17,050 bases of DNA, taken from Thermomucor indicae-seudaticae (taxonomy: Eukaryota > Mucoromycota > Mucoromycetes > Mucorales > Lichtheimiaceae). A model generated the notes under the pieces. That model did not search any database and was not told the origin of the DNA. It saw only the letters and a list, made by a program, of their open reading frames with translations. A program made the position numbers and the translations under genes. Location of the stretch: the NCBI GenBank assembly GCA_000787465.1, contig JSYX01000477.1, forward strand, positions 1 to 17,050, written 5' to 3'. Of the stretch, positions 1 to 9,389 are shown one piece after another. Each line of letters starts with the position of its first letter. Position 1 is the first letter of the stretch.

Positions 1-572
1 TGCCTGCGACATTACTTTTTGGAAATACTGTATCTGCAATCCACCAGCACGCATAATGCTTTGTTATCCATTGTTTTGCATTGTGAATCAAAACAAAGAG
101 CATTCCACTTCCTCTTAATTTGATCGGGCCTAGAGCTTTCTTTCTCTTTTTCTTTCGAACACTCATCATGAACCGTCAGCACACGTCCGCAATTCTTACG
201 AAGGACTTGAGAAGTGCATATCAGACGAACGGTAAGCGATGATGTTACCCAAGCCGGCAAATCATTGACCCAGGAAATCATTAGGTCATCATACGAACCG
301 CTTACGATGCATGTTTTGCTGTCAGGTAAACCAGCCAGCAAGCAAGTGTATGCTCCCTAAAGCAGGCAGCCATATAGGAAAAGCGAGCCAGTGCCTTTTC
401 GGATAGGCAGCTGGCAAAGGTAGTGTAGAACAAGAAAAGGCAGAAAGCCCAATCGTCACCGTTGACATAAACCAGGCAGGCTATTATAACGGCACGTGGA
501 CCAAACGCGACCAAACCAAATGGATTCTCATTGTTCTAGATCTTAGGCAGCACCAAAAGACAAGCCATCTGC
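1..572 (-). other. unassigned minus-strand open frames, weak WD40-like fragment
   Basis: Two overlapping minus-strand frames are open here (about 514 to 302 and 341 to 12), but neither begins with ATG at its upstream end. Around 345-295 the translation contains SGSYDDLMISW, which resembles the closing strand of a WD40 repeat, followed by a basic, cysteine-containing tail (CSKEKEKESSRPDQIKRKW). The two frames could be exons of one gene joined by a short intron near 330-350, but I could not fix a splice pair, and no further WD repeat is visible. It may be the 3' end of a gene, a relic, or chance. Family unknown. Confidence 0.2.
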
Positions 573-808
573 ATGCAATGCACGCCCAAGCAAACCGTTA
601 GCCTGACTTGCGCAGGATGCTTCGAGACCAAGCCTTGCGAGAAGTTTAGCAAGGTAAGAAAGAAAGAGTATACGCATTATCTATATTCTGAACTTAGACT
701 GCATTTTGTTAGAAACAGAGAAAAAACCCAGAAGAAGCCAGATGCCTTGAATGCATGAGAAAACGTGAAGAAGAGGACGTCAACGACTCTGACTACATAT
801 CGTACTAA
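573..808 (+). CDS. Small Stc1-domain-like zinc-binding protein (2 exons, 58 aa)
   Basis: Exon 1 is 573-653 (27 codons from ATG) and exon 2 is 713-808 (31 codons plus TAA); the 59-nt intron 654-712 has a GTAAGA donor and a TTAG acceptor and leaves phase 0. The product has CAGC at residues 13-16, the segment KPCEKFSKKQRKN at 20-32 and CLEC at 38-41: a CxxC, FSKxQ, CxxC layout typical of the Stc1 domain. It ends in an acidic tail (EEEDVNDSDY). In fission yeast Stc1 links the RNAi effector complex to the H3K9 methyltransferase complex through a LIM-like zinc fold; that role here is inference, since only the domain pattern is seen. An in-frame stop at 537-539 limits upstream extension unless another exon exists. 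The unspliced reading runs through the intron in another frame and loses the second CxxC, which supports splicing. Confidence 0.72.
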
Positions 809-1211
809 TTGGACAATGCTATCCGACACGACTCAAGTAGTATATATCACCGTCATGGTATCTATCATAAATGGATGACATACAGCTCGCGATGCTTGAT
901 GCGAGACAAGTCACTCGTCACTTCTTCATCTGACTGAGATAATCCAACCTTTGCGCAGTGGATCAGCGTATGTCCAACAAGTCGCCATAGTGAAAAGAGC
1001 AATCCGCGAAATTACTGATTCATATCGGCTATGCCACTAAGCACCCATTGGTGCATTTAATGATGTCATGATGGATATCACTATTAGCATTGGTAGGGGA
1101 TATACTGACCCATTGTACGATAAAGTCAGCGTACTTGAGGTTTTCATTTCGACATTAGATACGGATAATGGAACAAAATAGTATAGAAAGGGGTGGGTGA
1201 TTTCTTTTTTT
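809..1211. other. intergenic, 3' flanks of convergent genes
   Basis: This 403-bp stretch lies between the stop of the Stc1-like gene on the plus strand and the stop of the PX-BAR gene on the minus strand. I see no convincing frame, RNA gene or repeat in it. Confidence 0.6.
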
Positions 1212-3248
1212 TCAATGATTGCTATCTTTGGACCAGCCAGTTCCAGCCATACGCTCATCATACGAAGACGACATGTGTACGCGAGGTTCATATCGCGCAA
1301 AAGGCGATACTCGTGAAGAATGGTGATTTGTCCTTTCTGATTCGACCGCTGCCGTCTCGCCGTCCGCGCCGTTTCTTCTTCCAGTATCATTGCCCAGAAC
1401 GTCCTCCTCTGCTTCTTCTTCTTCTTCTTGCTGCCCCTGCGGTCCCTTGCGAGTCCAATTTGGCAGCGATGCTGAAGACTGAATCGCCTGTGGGCCCTTT
1501 TTGGGATGCTGGCGTCTCCTTCTCTTTCTCTGCTGCTGTCGGCGGGTTGTCGTGTCGTATGTAGAAGATGATGCGGCTGAGCTTTCTTCGTCGGAGCCCA
1601 ATGCATGCGCAAGCGATACCGGCTTCGCATGGAACTGTCGAATCTCCTGCACCGCCTTTTCCAGACTGGCGAGTTTCGCTCGCTCGTACCGCAAGCTCAG
1701 CTGTACATAGTCCTTGATCGACCGGTTGATGTCGTCCTCCTTTTGTGCTTCAAACAGACGGATCTCTTCTTTTACTTTTTCCTGACATGCATCGAACTTT
1801 TGCCGACTGGCTTCTAGCTCGAGTGTGGCCTACATATGCACTTTTTCATCAGTGATCATGCAACAGCACGCGCGCAACACAGTACGTACCTCCTCCTCTT
1901 CAGCAATCGTCGCTTGGACTTCAGGCGCTTGAAGACCCATCCGCAGCTTTAACCTGTCTGCCTTGTCTCGCTTTTTATTTCGATGCTTCATACTGTCGAC
2001 GTATTCCATCAGCTTTTGAGTTCTTGTATTAAACGGGATCTAAAGCCAGCATTGAGGACAGGCCTCATTTCAGCCAGACCATGTGATGTAAACCAACCTT
2101 TAGACTATCCATCGAATTCTTATATTCCAGCATGACGTCGCCAAACTTCATGGTTTCCTCGATACCCTGTAAGCGTTATCCATTAACATTGTTCACGTGG
2201 GAAACGCAATGGGCCTAGCTTCAAAGAAAAACACCTGACGAGTGGCAATAAATCCCAGCTCATCCATCAACAGTCCAAACAGTTGCATCTTGTGATCGAG
2301 CGACCGCTGCGCCTTTCTGTGCTCTTCCGAATCACCATCTCCCAGCCGATATTTGCTTTGCGTCGTTTCAATAACCAGATCGCCCATATGAGTCAGTGCA
2401 TCAGAAAGGCCTACTCAATGGGGTTCGTTTTTACTCCACGCTTATTTGGAGTTGCCAAGTACTCTACCTTCACGGGTTTGGATCAGCAGATTCAAGGATT
2501 CGGCTATGGCTCCGAAATAAGATTCGAGCATAAGGATATAGATCTGATGACGATGAAACGTATCCTGATCATTCTATCGGATCGTTTCAGAACACAATTC
2601 GATTCGATCCATCGTGCGTCTGGGTGCACTCACCCCTTCCACTGGTTCTGTCGCTTTATATGACTTGAATCCACGGTCGGTATTCCGTCGAATGACGCGG
2701 TTAAATCGTAAAAAGGAAAGGACACCTTTACTGGAACGTCCTACTTCGGTCGGTGCCTAGATGAAAAGAAGTGAGATAGATGAAAACGGTACACCTTTGC
2801 CACAGGGCTCGTTACCATATCATTGGACAAGAAATGGACAAAATCAGGATGATCGGTAAATACGGGGCGAGCAATCAGCTTTTCAAAGAAGCGAGCGACC
2901 TGCCAGCGTTTGCGTTCGACGTAATCCTGATCATCTATGCGGGCCAGGGAGGGCGGATCTGGAAGTGGCGGTACGACGACGTCCGGTAGACTGGCAGTCA
3001 ATTTTTCATGCAGCCAACTGATTTGTTGATATGAGCGAAATACAGTCGATTGGACTTCATGACAAGCCAGATATTCTGAGAGTCCCTTCCAGTAACGAGA
3101 AAGAGGGCTTTATTAATGTCTTCTTCTTTTTTGCTGTAAAGAAGTGTGCGGGGTATATTACCTCGCCACCCAGCACGAGCTTGAACTGAATCACGTCTGT
3201 GGACGCTGCAGCTTCAGGTACTGCCAATGTAAGCTTGGTACTGCTCAT
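1212..3248 (-). CDS. PX-BAR sorting nexin, Vps17/Vps5-like (8 exons, 532 aa)
   Basis: Exons, in coding order: 3248-3162, 3085-2816, 2756-2634, 2573-2468, 2410-2235, 2166-2098, 2039-1890 and 1829-1212. All introns are GT-AG (57-76 nt) and the sum is exactly 533 codons. Residues about 18-117 form a PX domain: FRSYQQISWLHEKL, then VPPLP at 67-71, then ERKRW and ARPVFTDHPDFVHFL. Residues about 161-397 are long amphipathic helices of a BAR domain (YFGAIAESLNLL, LDHKMQLFGLLMDELGFI, SIKDYVQLSLRYERAKLASL). The tail is low-complexity, with basic then poly-Glu stretches. Such proteins bind endosomal phosphoinositides and curved membrane and shape retromer or recycling tubules. The basic arginine-tyrosine PX motif is only partly kept, as in Vps17-like members. 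I prefer Vps17-like from length and order, but another SNX-BAR is possible. The donor at 2815 was preferred over one at 2794 because the latter gives a 38-nt intron. Confidence 0.85.
1412..1429. repeat. CTT trinucleotide repeat (coding, poly-Glu)
   Basis: Six CTT units on the plus strand; read on the minus strand they encode the Glu run in the C-terminal tail of the PX-BAR protein. The site is likely length-variable. Confidence 0.85.
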
Positions 3249-4100
3249 CGTGATCTCCCTCGCCAATGGCTGGTGATGATGTTGGCTCCAGAAAAAAAGA
3301 CAAGCGGGGAAAAGGAAAAAAATGAAGCGGCTCTCGAGTACAACCGAGACGAAAGCGGGCTTATAAAGCCTGTCTGGGGAAGGAATTCGTCTCTAAAAAG
3401 ATCAAGCGGGCTATGTCTAATCAGTGTATGATATACCTGACCAGATCATGTAAACAAAGTCGGTATGTTTTTCGCTACGCAAGCATACAGTATTATTCCA
3501 TAAAGAGGTTAGAGCAATCTGAGTCATTTCGGTTCCTGGATTGATGGGTCCCATAAAGAAAACGCGAAATATACCAGCCGCTCATAAGGGATAAGGACAT
3601 CTTGGCAGAATAGATGATGCTAAAACATGATTGATGTCGTATTCGCAAAAACTCAAAGACTGGATATGGTTCTAGTGCTTGTGTTCGTCCAAACGACACG
3701 TGGCAATGTGTACCCGGCTCATGCAGTAAGCTTGGTTTTCAAGCAGGCCGTGGAGTCCCGACACATATCCAGGGGACCCATCAGATCAAGAATGACCGCC
3801 ACTGTCTGCATAATCGCTTGACAAGTAAAGTAGAGCTTCTGAGTCTCTAACGCATTATGTTTTAAACGCGACAAAAGGGTCGGCTTTATCGGCAGAAAAC
3901 CCGATCGTCATGGCGCATGGAAAGCGGGGCAAAAACGCGCTAAAATGCATTTCTTTCCACTTTTGTTCAAAGTGATCCGCGCGACAGTCAAAGAGAGAGT
4001 TGTCCAAACGAGTCGATCCTCTCTCACTCTCTCTCTTTCCCTACTTTAACTATACAAGGTGGTGCTGTTGGTGAACTGCTTCGGTAAAAGAAAGCCAAAG
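3249..4100. other. 850-bp divergent intergenic region with a possible minus-strand gene remnant
   Basis: This lies between the start of the PX-BAR gene (minus) and the start of the GH27 gene (plus). A pyrimidine-rich stretch on the minus strand (about 3283-3330) sits just before the PX-BAR start. Between about 3930 and 3420 the minus strand has two coding-looking stretches: one with MQTVAVILDLMGPLDMCRD (ATG near 3812) and another, around 3570-3420, with FFMGPINPGTEMTQIALTS and ending ISYTD-stop. The second opens behind an AG dinucleotide near 3582, so it could be a terminal exon. I could not join them with good splice sites, and I do not recognise the family; they may be a small gene, a relic or chance. 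Confidence 0.35.
4017..4046 (+). promoter_or_regulatory. CT-rich core-promoter tract before the GH27 gene
   Basis: A nearly pure pyrimidine tract (CTCT/CACT/CTTTCCC) ends about 55 nt before the ATG at 4101. Such tracts are common just upstream of fungal transcription starts; assignment as promoter is inference. Confidence 0.4.
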
Positions 4101-5692
4101 ATGGCGTCAACGCATTCGTCAGCGTCGTCCATCATGAGTGATTCCGACACCAAGGCAACCAGCATCATCAGGTGCTTCTTTAGATAAATACCATTGTCCT
4201 TTTTCATTTTCAATTCTAAGCCGGCCGCCGTCCCAATGTGTAGCAAACCAGAATGGGCCCGCAAACCTTTGCTTGGATTTTCGACTTGGTCCACGCAGTT
4301 GCTGGATGACGTACCTGGCTACGGCGGAAAGCATATTCACCCATGGTAAAATACGCAACTATTGACAACAGACTTTCTGGAATGACCAGTTGAATATAAA
4401 AGGTTCAATGAGAAGGAGATCAAAGAGATATCGGATGCCATGAAGGTCAAGATGCCACAGTACAAGTACATAAACCTGGATTCAGGCTGGTATGATGCTT
4501 TTACTTTGGACGGTGGCAAAGAAGGGTCTCTCTCTCTCACACACAAAGATGGTCTAGGTGTGACAGAGTCGACGAGTACGGCCGATGGATGTACCGCGAG
4601 GATCTGTTTCCAAACGGCGGATTAAAAGCTCTATCGGAATACTTGGCCAAGAACGGCCACCGGCTCGGCTTGTACATATTACCTGGCATACGCAAAGACG
4701 CGTTTGAAAACAACGCAAGGATCAAAGGCACAAAGTATCGGATGTCTGACATTGTGACATTGAAACGGCAAGGCAACGGTTTCAAGGGGACGACGTATAT
4801 GCCCGACAGCCATCTTGACGCAGCCCAAATGTACTATGATTCCGTCGCCGAACTGTTTGCCGAATGGGGTGTTGGGTTTGTCAAGGTGGACGGATGTGGG
4901 CCCGGCGGTGGAGACCAGTTCTATCCATACCAGTCACCCGACAATCGCGTCTGTCTTCGGATGATGTCGCGCGCGTTTCAGCGCTACAACATATGGATGG
5001 AGCTGTCGTGGTATCTGGATCATTCTTATGCACCCGAATGGGCAGAGATTGCGAATGGAGCGCGGATATATATTGACATCGAGTCGTACTCGACCCGGAC
5101 CATGACCTCGTCGCACCGTGTTTTTCAGCGCATCACGCAAGCTGCACGCTGGGTGGATTATGACGTGGTCGGCAGCCATTGCGGTTTCTTTCTGGACCTG
5201 GATGTGGTCTTGGTCGGTATGACAGTCGGTGGCAAGTGTGTGGACGGCCTTGATAACGACGACGTTCGGCAATCCTACATCAGCTTCTGGGCCCTCGTGA
5301 GCTCTGTCTTTTGCGTTGGTTCTGATCCGCGCATGATACCCGACAAATATCTGTTACTGCTGAATCACCCCGACATACTAGCGATCCACCAATCCGGTGT
5401 GATGGCGAGACCCGTGGGTTCTGGGGATGCGTGGCTTAATCGAAGGCAAATCTGGTGGAAACGACTGCCTGACGGACGAATCTGCTGTGGATTATTCAAT
5501 ACGCATACGTACATATTCATTTTGGGTTTCAGCCACGAAGTCAAGCTGGACTTGACCGATGTGGGCATAGACTCGGGCAGAGCAGCTATCCGTGACGTCT
5601 GGACAGGCGAAGATTTAGGAACTTTTGTCAATAGCTACAGCGTACAATTGCGAGCAGGCCAATGTCAAATGCTGTTTCTGACGCCCTTGTAA
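4101..5692 (+). CDS. GH27 alpha-galactosidase-like glycoside hydrolase (4 exons, 464 aa)
   Basis: Exons are 4101-4171, 4244-4345, 4403-4489 and 4558-5692; the introns (72, 57 and 68 nt) are GT-AG and the total is 465 codons. The product is a TIM-barrel GH27/melibiase relative: LLGFSTWSTQLL (33-44), YINLDSGW (80-87), DEYGRW (92-97), FVKVDGCGPGG with the likely nucleophile Asp198, WMELSW, and ARIYIDIES with the likely acid/base Asp260. The C-terminal part keeps HPDILAIHQSG (EVIAI-DQDP in classical members) and QIWWKRLPDGRICCGLFN, followed by a beta-sandwich ending RAGQCQMLFL. Classical members cleave terminal alpha-galactosyl residues. No signal peptide is visible: the N-terminus is Ser/Thr-rich (MASTHSSASS), unlike secreted fungal melibiases, suggesting a cytosolic enzyme or a wrong first exon. 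The acceptor at 4243 was chosen because it restores phase; ATG at 4237 is an alternative start. The substrate is unproven. Confidence 0.85.
4526..4544 (+). repeat. TC/AC microsatellite in GH27 intron 3
   Basis: A run of TC units followed by AC units lies inside the 4490-4557 intron, so length changes should not affect the protein. Confidence 0.8.
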
Positions 5693-5855
5693 ATTATTCT
5701 CTTCATTTCTAAACAGCTCTGTGATATATACATAAATCTATAGTAGGTAGACTGTGGTCAAGAACCAGATGAATCATTTATTTCGCTGTATTTTTTCATT
5801 TTTGGTCAATGAGAGAGGTCAGTTATTTGCTATGCAGGAGTCGCCCTTTTTATAG

Positions 5856-8642
5856 CTAGTACTTACCGAACGCTAGGTCCCAAGTGCTCAACAACTTGCG
5901 GTTGGCGACCTGTGGTGCAGTCAGCCCAGGGGTCCCATAAGTGAGCGGGGCGAGTAACAGAAACACGTAGATCTGTGCTCCTAGTATCAGTGCCGCCACT
6001 AGATAGGCCGTCCAAGTAGTAGTCATAGGCTGTGCACGTCTGGTTGTCCACGATCTGCTATGCGTACAAACGGGTGCCTCGACGCCACGCACGAACAAGA
6101 ACTGGAAAACAGCGCCCAATAGAAGATATCCACACGCTGCGGCTGGAAGGTAATGATGCAGAAATAGCGAGCGGCCCATGGCAAAAAAGGGAAGATAGTG
6201 GAAGACCCAAAGGATAGCAAAAAAGCCAGCGGATCGAATGAGCCTGCGACGTGTGGCTATAAATTACACAAAAGCGTGCGTGAGCGTCTGCGAAAGACTT
6301 GCCGCGCTTGATACGTACGATTTGGAACGAGCGACACGTTTCTCTGCTTGGCCACAGCAATCGCCCCTAGGATAGACGCAAACACCCATACACTGATCGA
6401 CGTGAGCCACCAGCCAACCAAGTTACCCGTCATGTAGATCTGCTCCCTCGTCAGCTTGTTGGTCCAATACGGAATACCGCGAAGTGACCACGGCCATATC
6501 GACGGTCGAGACATGTGCGGATGCGGTTGGACAAGTCCCGAGTTGTGGCCCAGCATACGGATTTGGAGCTCGACAAATTTATACAGCAACGGCAACTGCT
6601 GAACACTGTTTTCCTTTTGCGCATTGATCTCCGTGGCTAGATATATATATAAAAAGGTGGTTTGACTTCTCTTCCTTCCCATTCTCAAAGACTGCCATGT
6701 TTTTACCATTGAGACCCATGATATCCATGGCCACCCAGTAATTGCTCTTGTCCCGGATGTTGCTGTTTCCGTTTACCTCTTGATAATGGAGGCCCCAATC
6801 AGGCAACGCCTTGCGGTGCGTCCAAAGAGCCACGTTGGTCTCTGTGTGAATCAACTGGACGCCCGTCATGTGCGTCTGCCACACCTTGCCGTTGCTCACA
6901 ACGACTTTAAACAATGTCTCATTGTAGCGCTCCTCTGGTTCGACTGCCGTAAACTCCTGGTTCGTAGGCATCCACGGCGACGTCACGTCGTGTGTCAGCA
7001 ACATTTTCCCGGTGCGGATGTGCCGCAGTCGGATAATATCGCCGTGCACGACTGGCTGATGTTCTTTGCCGTCGCTGATTGCTGCTGGTATAACCTGCCA
7101 GTAGCTGTCTTGATTGGGTTCCTTGATCCCGGACACCTGCTGACCTGCCCCTTCCCCAAAAGAAAGTGGGTGTCTGTATATCACCACCGCTTCCAAATAC
7201 ATTTGGCCCTACCTCCGCTGCTGATTCGACCATCATCATACCGTCTAGGATAATATAAGTCATATGAATGAAGGTACACGCCACTGCATCGGTGCTTCAA
7301 GGTGATGTTGTCGTAGTAGTGGATATCTAGAGTACAAGCAGATATGAGCAAAGCGATGGTAGCATCAATAAAAAAACAATTGCTGCGTCACCCAAAGCAT
7401 TCATGGCCGTAGGTGAGTTTTTGAGCGTCGCTTGAAAGGCTGGACTCATGTACTCGTCTCCTAGCCCTGATTCGTTCAGGACTAGGAAATGCACATAAAA
7501 CCAAAAGAGGTAAACGCACAGAGGAACGATGATGAAGCCAAGGACTCGAGCCATGAAATGTAAGCTGAACCTTTTCTTTAGAAAGGGAGCCATCTATCAG
7601 TATCATCATTTTACGGTCTCCTTTAGGTCCCCATTTACTAGAGTCAGTCGCGGTTGATGTTTAATAGATTCCAGAGATCCAGTGATATTGCAAAACCAAT
7701 TGAAGCGCACACGAAAAGACCGACCATCTTTACACTGAGGAAGAAAGATCCTGTCAGTATAGGGTCTTTGATACAGTTAGGATGTCCGTTTCTTTACCAG
7801 AGTGCCAGTGCCATTGCAATTCCTGAGGCAAGCATCCAGAGCCACCAGGAACAGCTAAACGATCTAGCAATAGATGCTTTTTTAGAACATTTTCCAGTCA
7901 ACTCTGTTTACATGCAACTTGCCGGTAACGAAGTTTGGAAAAGCGAATATAACAAAAGACAGCCAAGAGTATGTAAAAGATGAGTATGCTGTCCAACAGA
8001 ATCAGATGATTTTGTGTGACAAGCGCGTTATCTATGTGCAAAATGCATGAGAATACACATAGAGACTGAGGATTCTTTGAGAACGTTACCAGACATAAAC
8101 ATAGCGGTCGAAAACACGCAAGTGAAGGTCGAATAGCCGGACTGCTTCATGATGGCATACACAAGCCAAACACTTGCCACATTGAGGCTGGCTGGAAGCG
8201 CCCGAAGACCGATATAACACGGCACACCGTTCTCGATATAGCTTTCGCCGATCGCGCCAAAATCATAGTGACCGTCGTAGCCGAGCAAGTAACCAAGTCC
8301 CGCAAACATCAACTTGGCCAGTGGTGGATGGACATCAAAAAAGAAGGTACGTCGCAAATAGAAGCTTGCAAACTTGCCAAAGTGAACTTCATCAAATCTA
8401 GCGCATCATGATAAACAAAAGTTTGCTTGCGGATGCGGTTGGGACTTACACGACTTGGGCAGGATGCCAGATTTTGAAAAAGTTGATAAACACTGCCATT
8501 AGGACGAGGATAGCATGAGCCTGCCTGGTTCGCGATTTCGCTATTGAACCGTGGTCATGTTGTTTTATCTGAAACGATATGAGATATGCGTGTATGATGT
8601 CGCAAGGAGCAGTTGTACCTCTTTCTCCTCGGAAAGGACCAT
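5856..8642 (-). CDS. Protein O-mannosyltransferase, Pmt4-type (11 exons, about 725 aa), with an apparent frameshift
   Basis: Exons: 8642-8619, 8568-8450, 8397-8090, 8031-7923, 7863-7798, 7734-7639, 7575-7392, 7326-7213, 7144-6707, 6636-6319 and 6256-5856. It is an ER multi-pass GT39 enzyme moving mannose from dolichol-P-mannose to Ser/Thr. VVFDEVHFGKF (D50, E51), FFFDVHPPLAKL, KMVGLF, HFMARVLG, GDEYMSPAFQ, a MIR region (about 300-490) and a multi-helix C-terminus with MGRSLFLHHYLPA are all present. The family is sure; the Pmt4 subtype rests on FDEVHFGKFASFY and YDGHYDF. Two oddities: the frame hits TGA at 7646-7644 in exon 6, right where homologues continue, and one extra base restores the whole gene (exons sum to 2177 nt); and the conserved Arg before LILLD is His159. 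Intron 4 is best read as GC-AG. Exon 7 may start at 7593 instead. The 3' end GTAAGTACTAG at 5865-5856 could be a donor to one more tiny exon. Confidence 0.88.
7864..7922 (-). other. GC-AG intron (PMT intron 4)
   Basis: A 59-nt intron with donor GCAAGT (the usual GC-donor consensus) and acceptor CTAG. Only this choice gives phase 2 and the spacing KLRYR-SFSCSWWLW, which matches the loop found in the family; the nearby GT dinucleotides give wrong phase or stops. Confidence 0.7.
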
Positions 8643-8759
8643 GTCTGGAGGAGCTTGCAAGGGCACTGCAAACACAATACGCCGTCGAAGTGCATAGGCT
8701 GAAAATCGAAACATGTAGCTTGGTAATAGTAAAGTGGAAAAGAGACATCTCCAACATGG

Positions 8760-8770
8760 TTTATATATAT
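8760..8770 (-). promoter_or_regulatory. TATA-like element upstream of the PMT gene
   Basis: On the minus strand it reads CATATATATAA, about 120 nt before the proposed PMT ATG at 8642. The position is plausible for a core promoter, but the low-complexity sequence could be chance. Confidence 0.3.
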
Positions 8771-9338
8771 GCAGGATGACATGAAAAAGGAAATATTCAA
8801 CCTATGCTACGTGCGGAATCATTCTTTCGGGGAACCTGTTCCTGTAGTCGCTGATATCATGTCCAGTTTTGTATCCCATTAGCATTGTTATAGGCTACAA
8901 ATACATCCAGAATCGGCCATCATTTGCCACGCCATGTCGTGTAAGACGGCTACCGGACACTTTTGTGCATTTCGACTTCAAAGCTTGACAACGGTCTTGG
9001 ATCGTCCATAGACAGATCAGGGCTGAATTAGAGTATAAGCTGTTGTCTGCAGATCACTGCTGCATAAACCGCTTGGTCTTGTTGCTTTTCGGGCAATAGA
9101 CAAGTTGCAAACACTGTAAATTCGCGTTTTATGGTTTTATGCCTTATCGTTTCCAACTACTGCTAGCCTTTCGGGTTGTAAGACGGTCCATGTCCCAACG
9201 AACTTTGTTGGTCACGCAATAAGAAAGCATCTCTCTAGTGGCACATGCCTTGTAGCAAGAGTATGCCAGCCGTATCGTTAGTTCCTAGCAGCCAGTGGCT
9301 TAGGTTCAGGTCGAGATTGCAGGAGGCGTGTAGAGCAG

Positions 9339-9380
9339 CTCCTTCTCCTTTCTCCGTCAGACCTCACTTTCTCCTACCCA
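9339..9380 (+). promoter_or_regulatory. pyrimidine-rich tract before the SIM-2H gene
   Basis: A CT-rich run ends 9 nt before the ATG at 9390, the same arrangement as before the GH27 gene. It supports this start and a nearby transcription start site. Confidence 0.35.
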
Positions 9381-9389
9381 TTTCGCATT

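Larger units (their letters stand above)
8643..9389. other. divergent promoter region between PMT and SIM-2H genes
   Basis: About 750 bp with no supported coding frame; short open frames on both strands lack family features. It should hold the promoters of both flanking genes. A TATA-like stretch and a pyrimidine tract are listed separately. Confidence 0.5.

Noticed and set aside
1037..1710. Long frames on both strands over the PX-BAR 3' exon
   Set aside because: They are shadows of the real frame, caused by GA/CT-rich low-complexity coding sequence; none shows a domain and the 532-residue model accounts for the region.
4046..4358. Minus-strand frames opposite GH27 exons 1 and 2
   Set aside because: They overlap well-supported plus-strand exons and have no recognisable motif.
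4526..4566. A 41-nt intron with donor GTCTCT in the GH27 gene
   Set aside because: The 4490-4557 intron has a better donor (GTATGA), a normal length, and gives DSGW-CDRVDEYGRW, which fits the family.
6780..7253. 157-codon plus-strand frame over the mannosyltransferase MIR region
   Set aside because: Antisense shadow; the minus strand carries the conserved MIR sequence with consistent exon phases.
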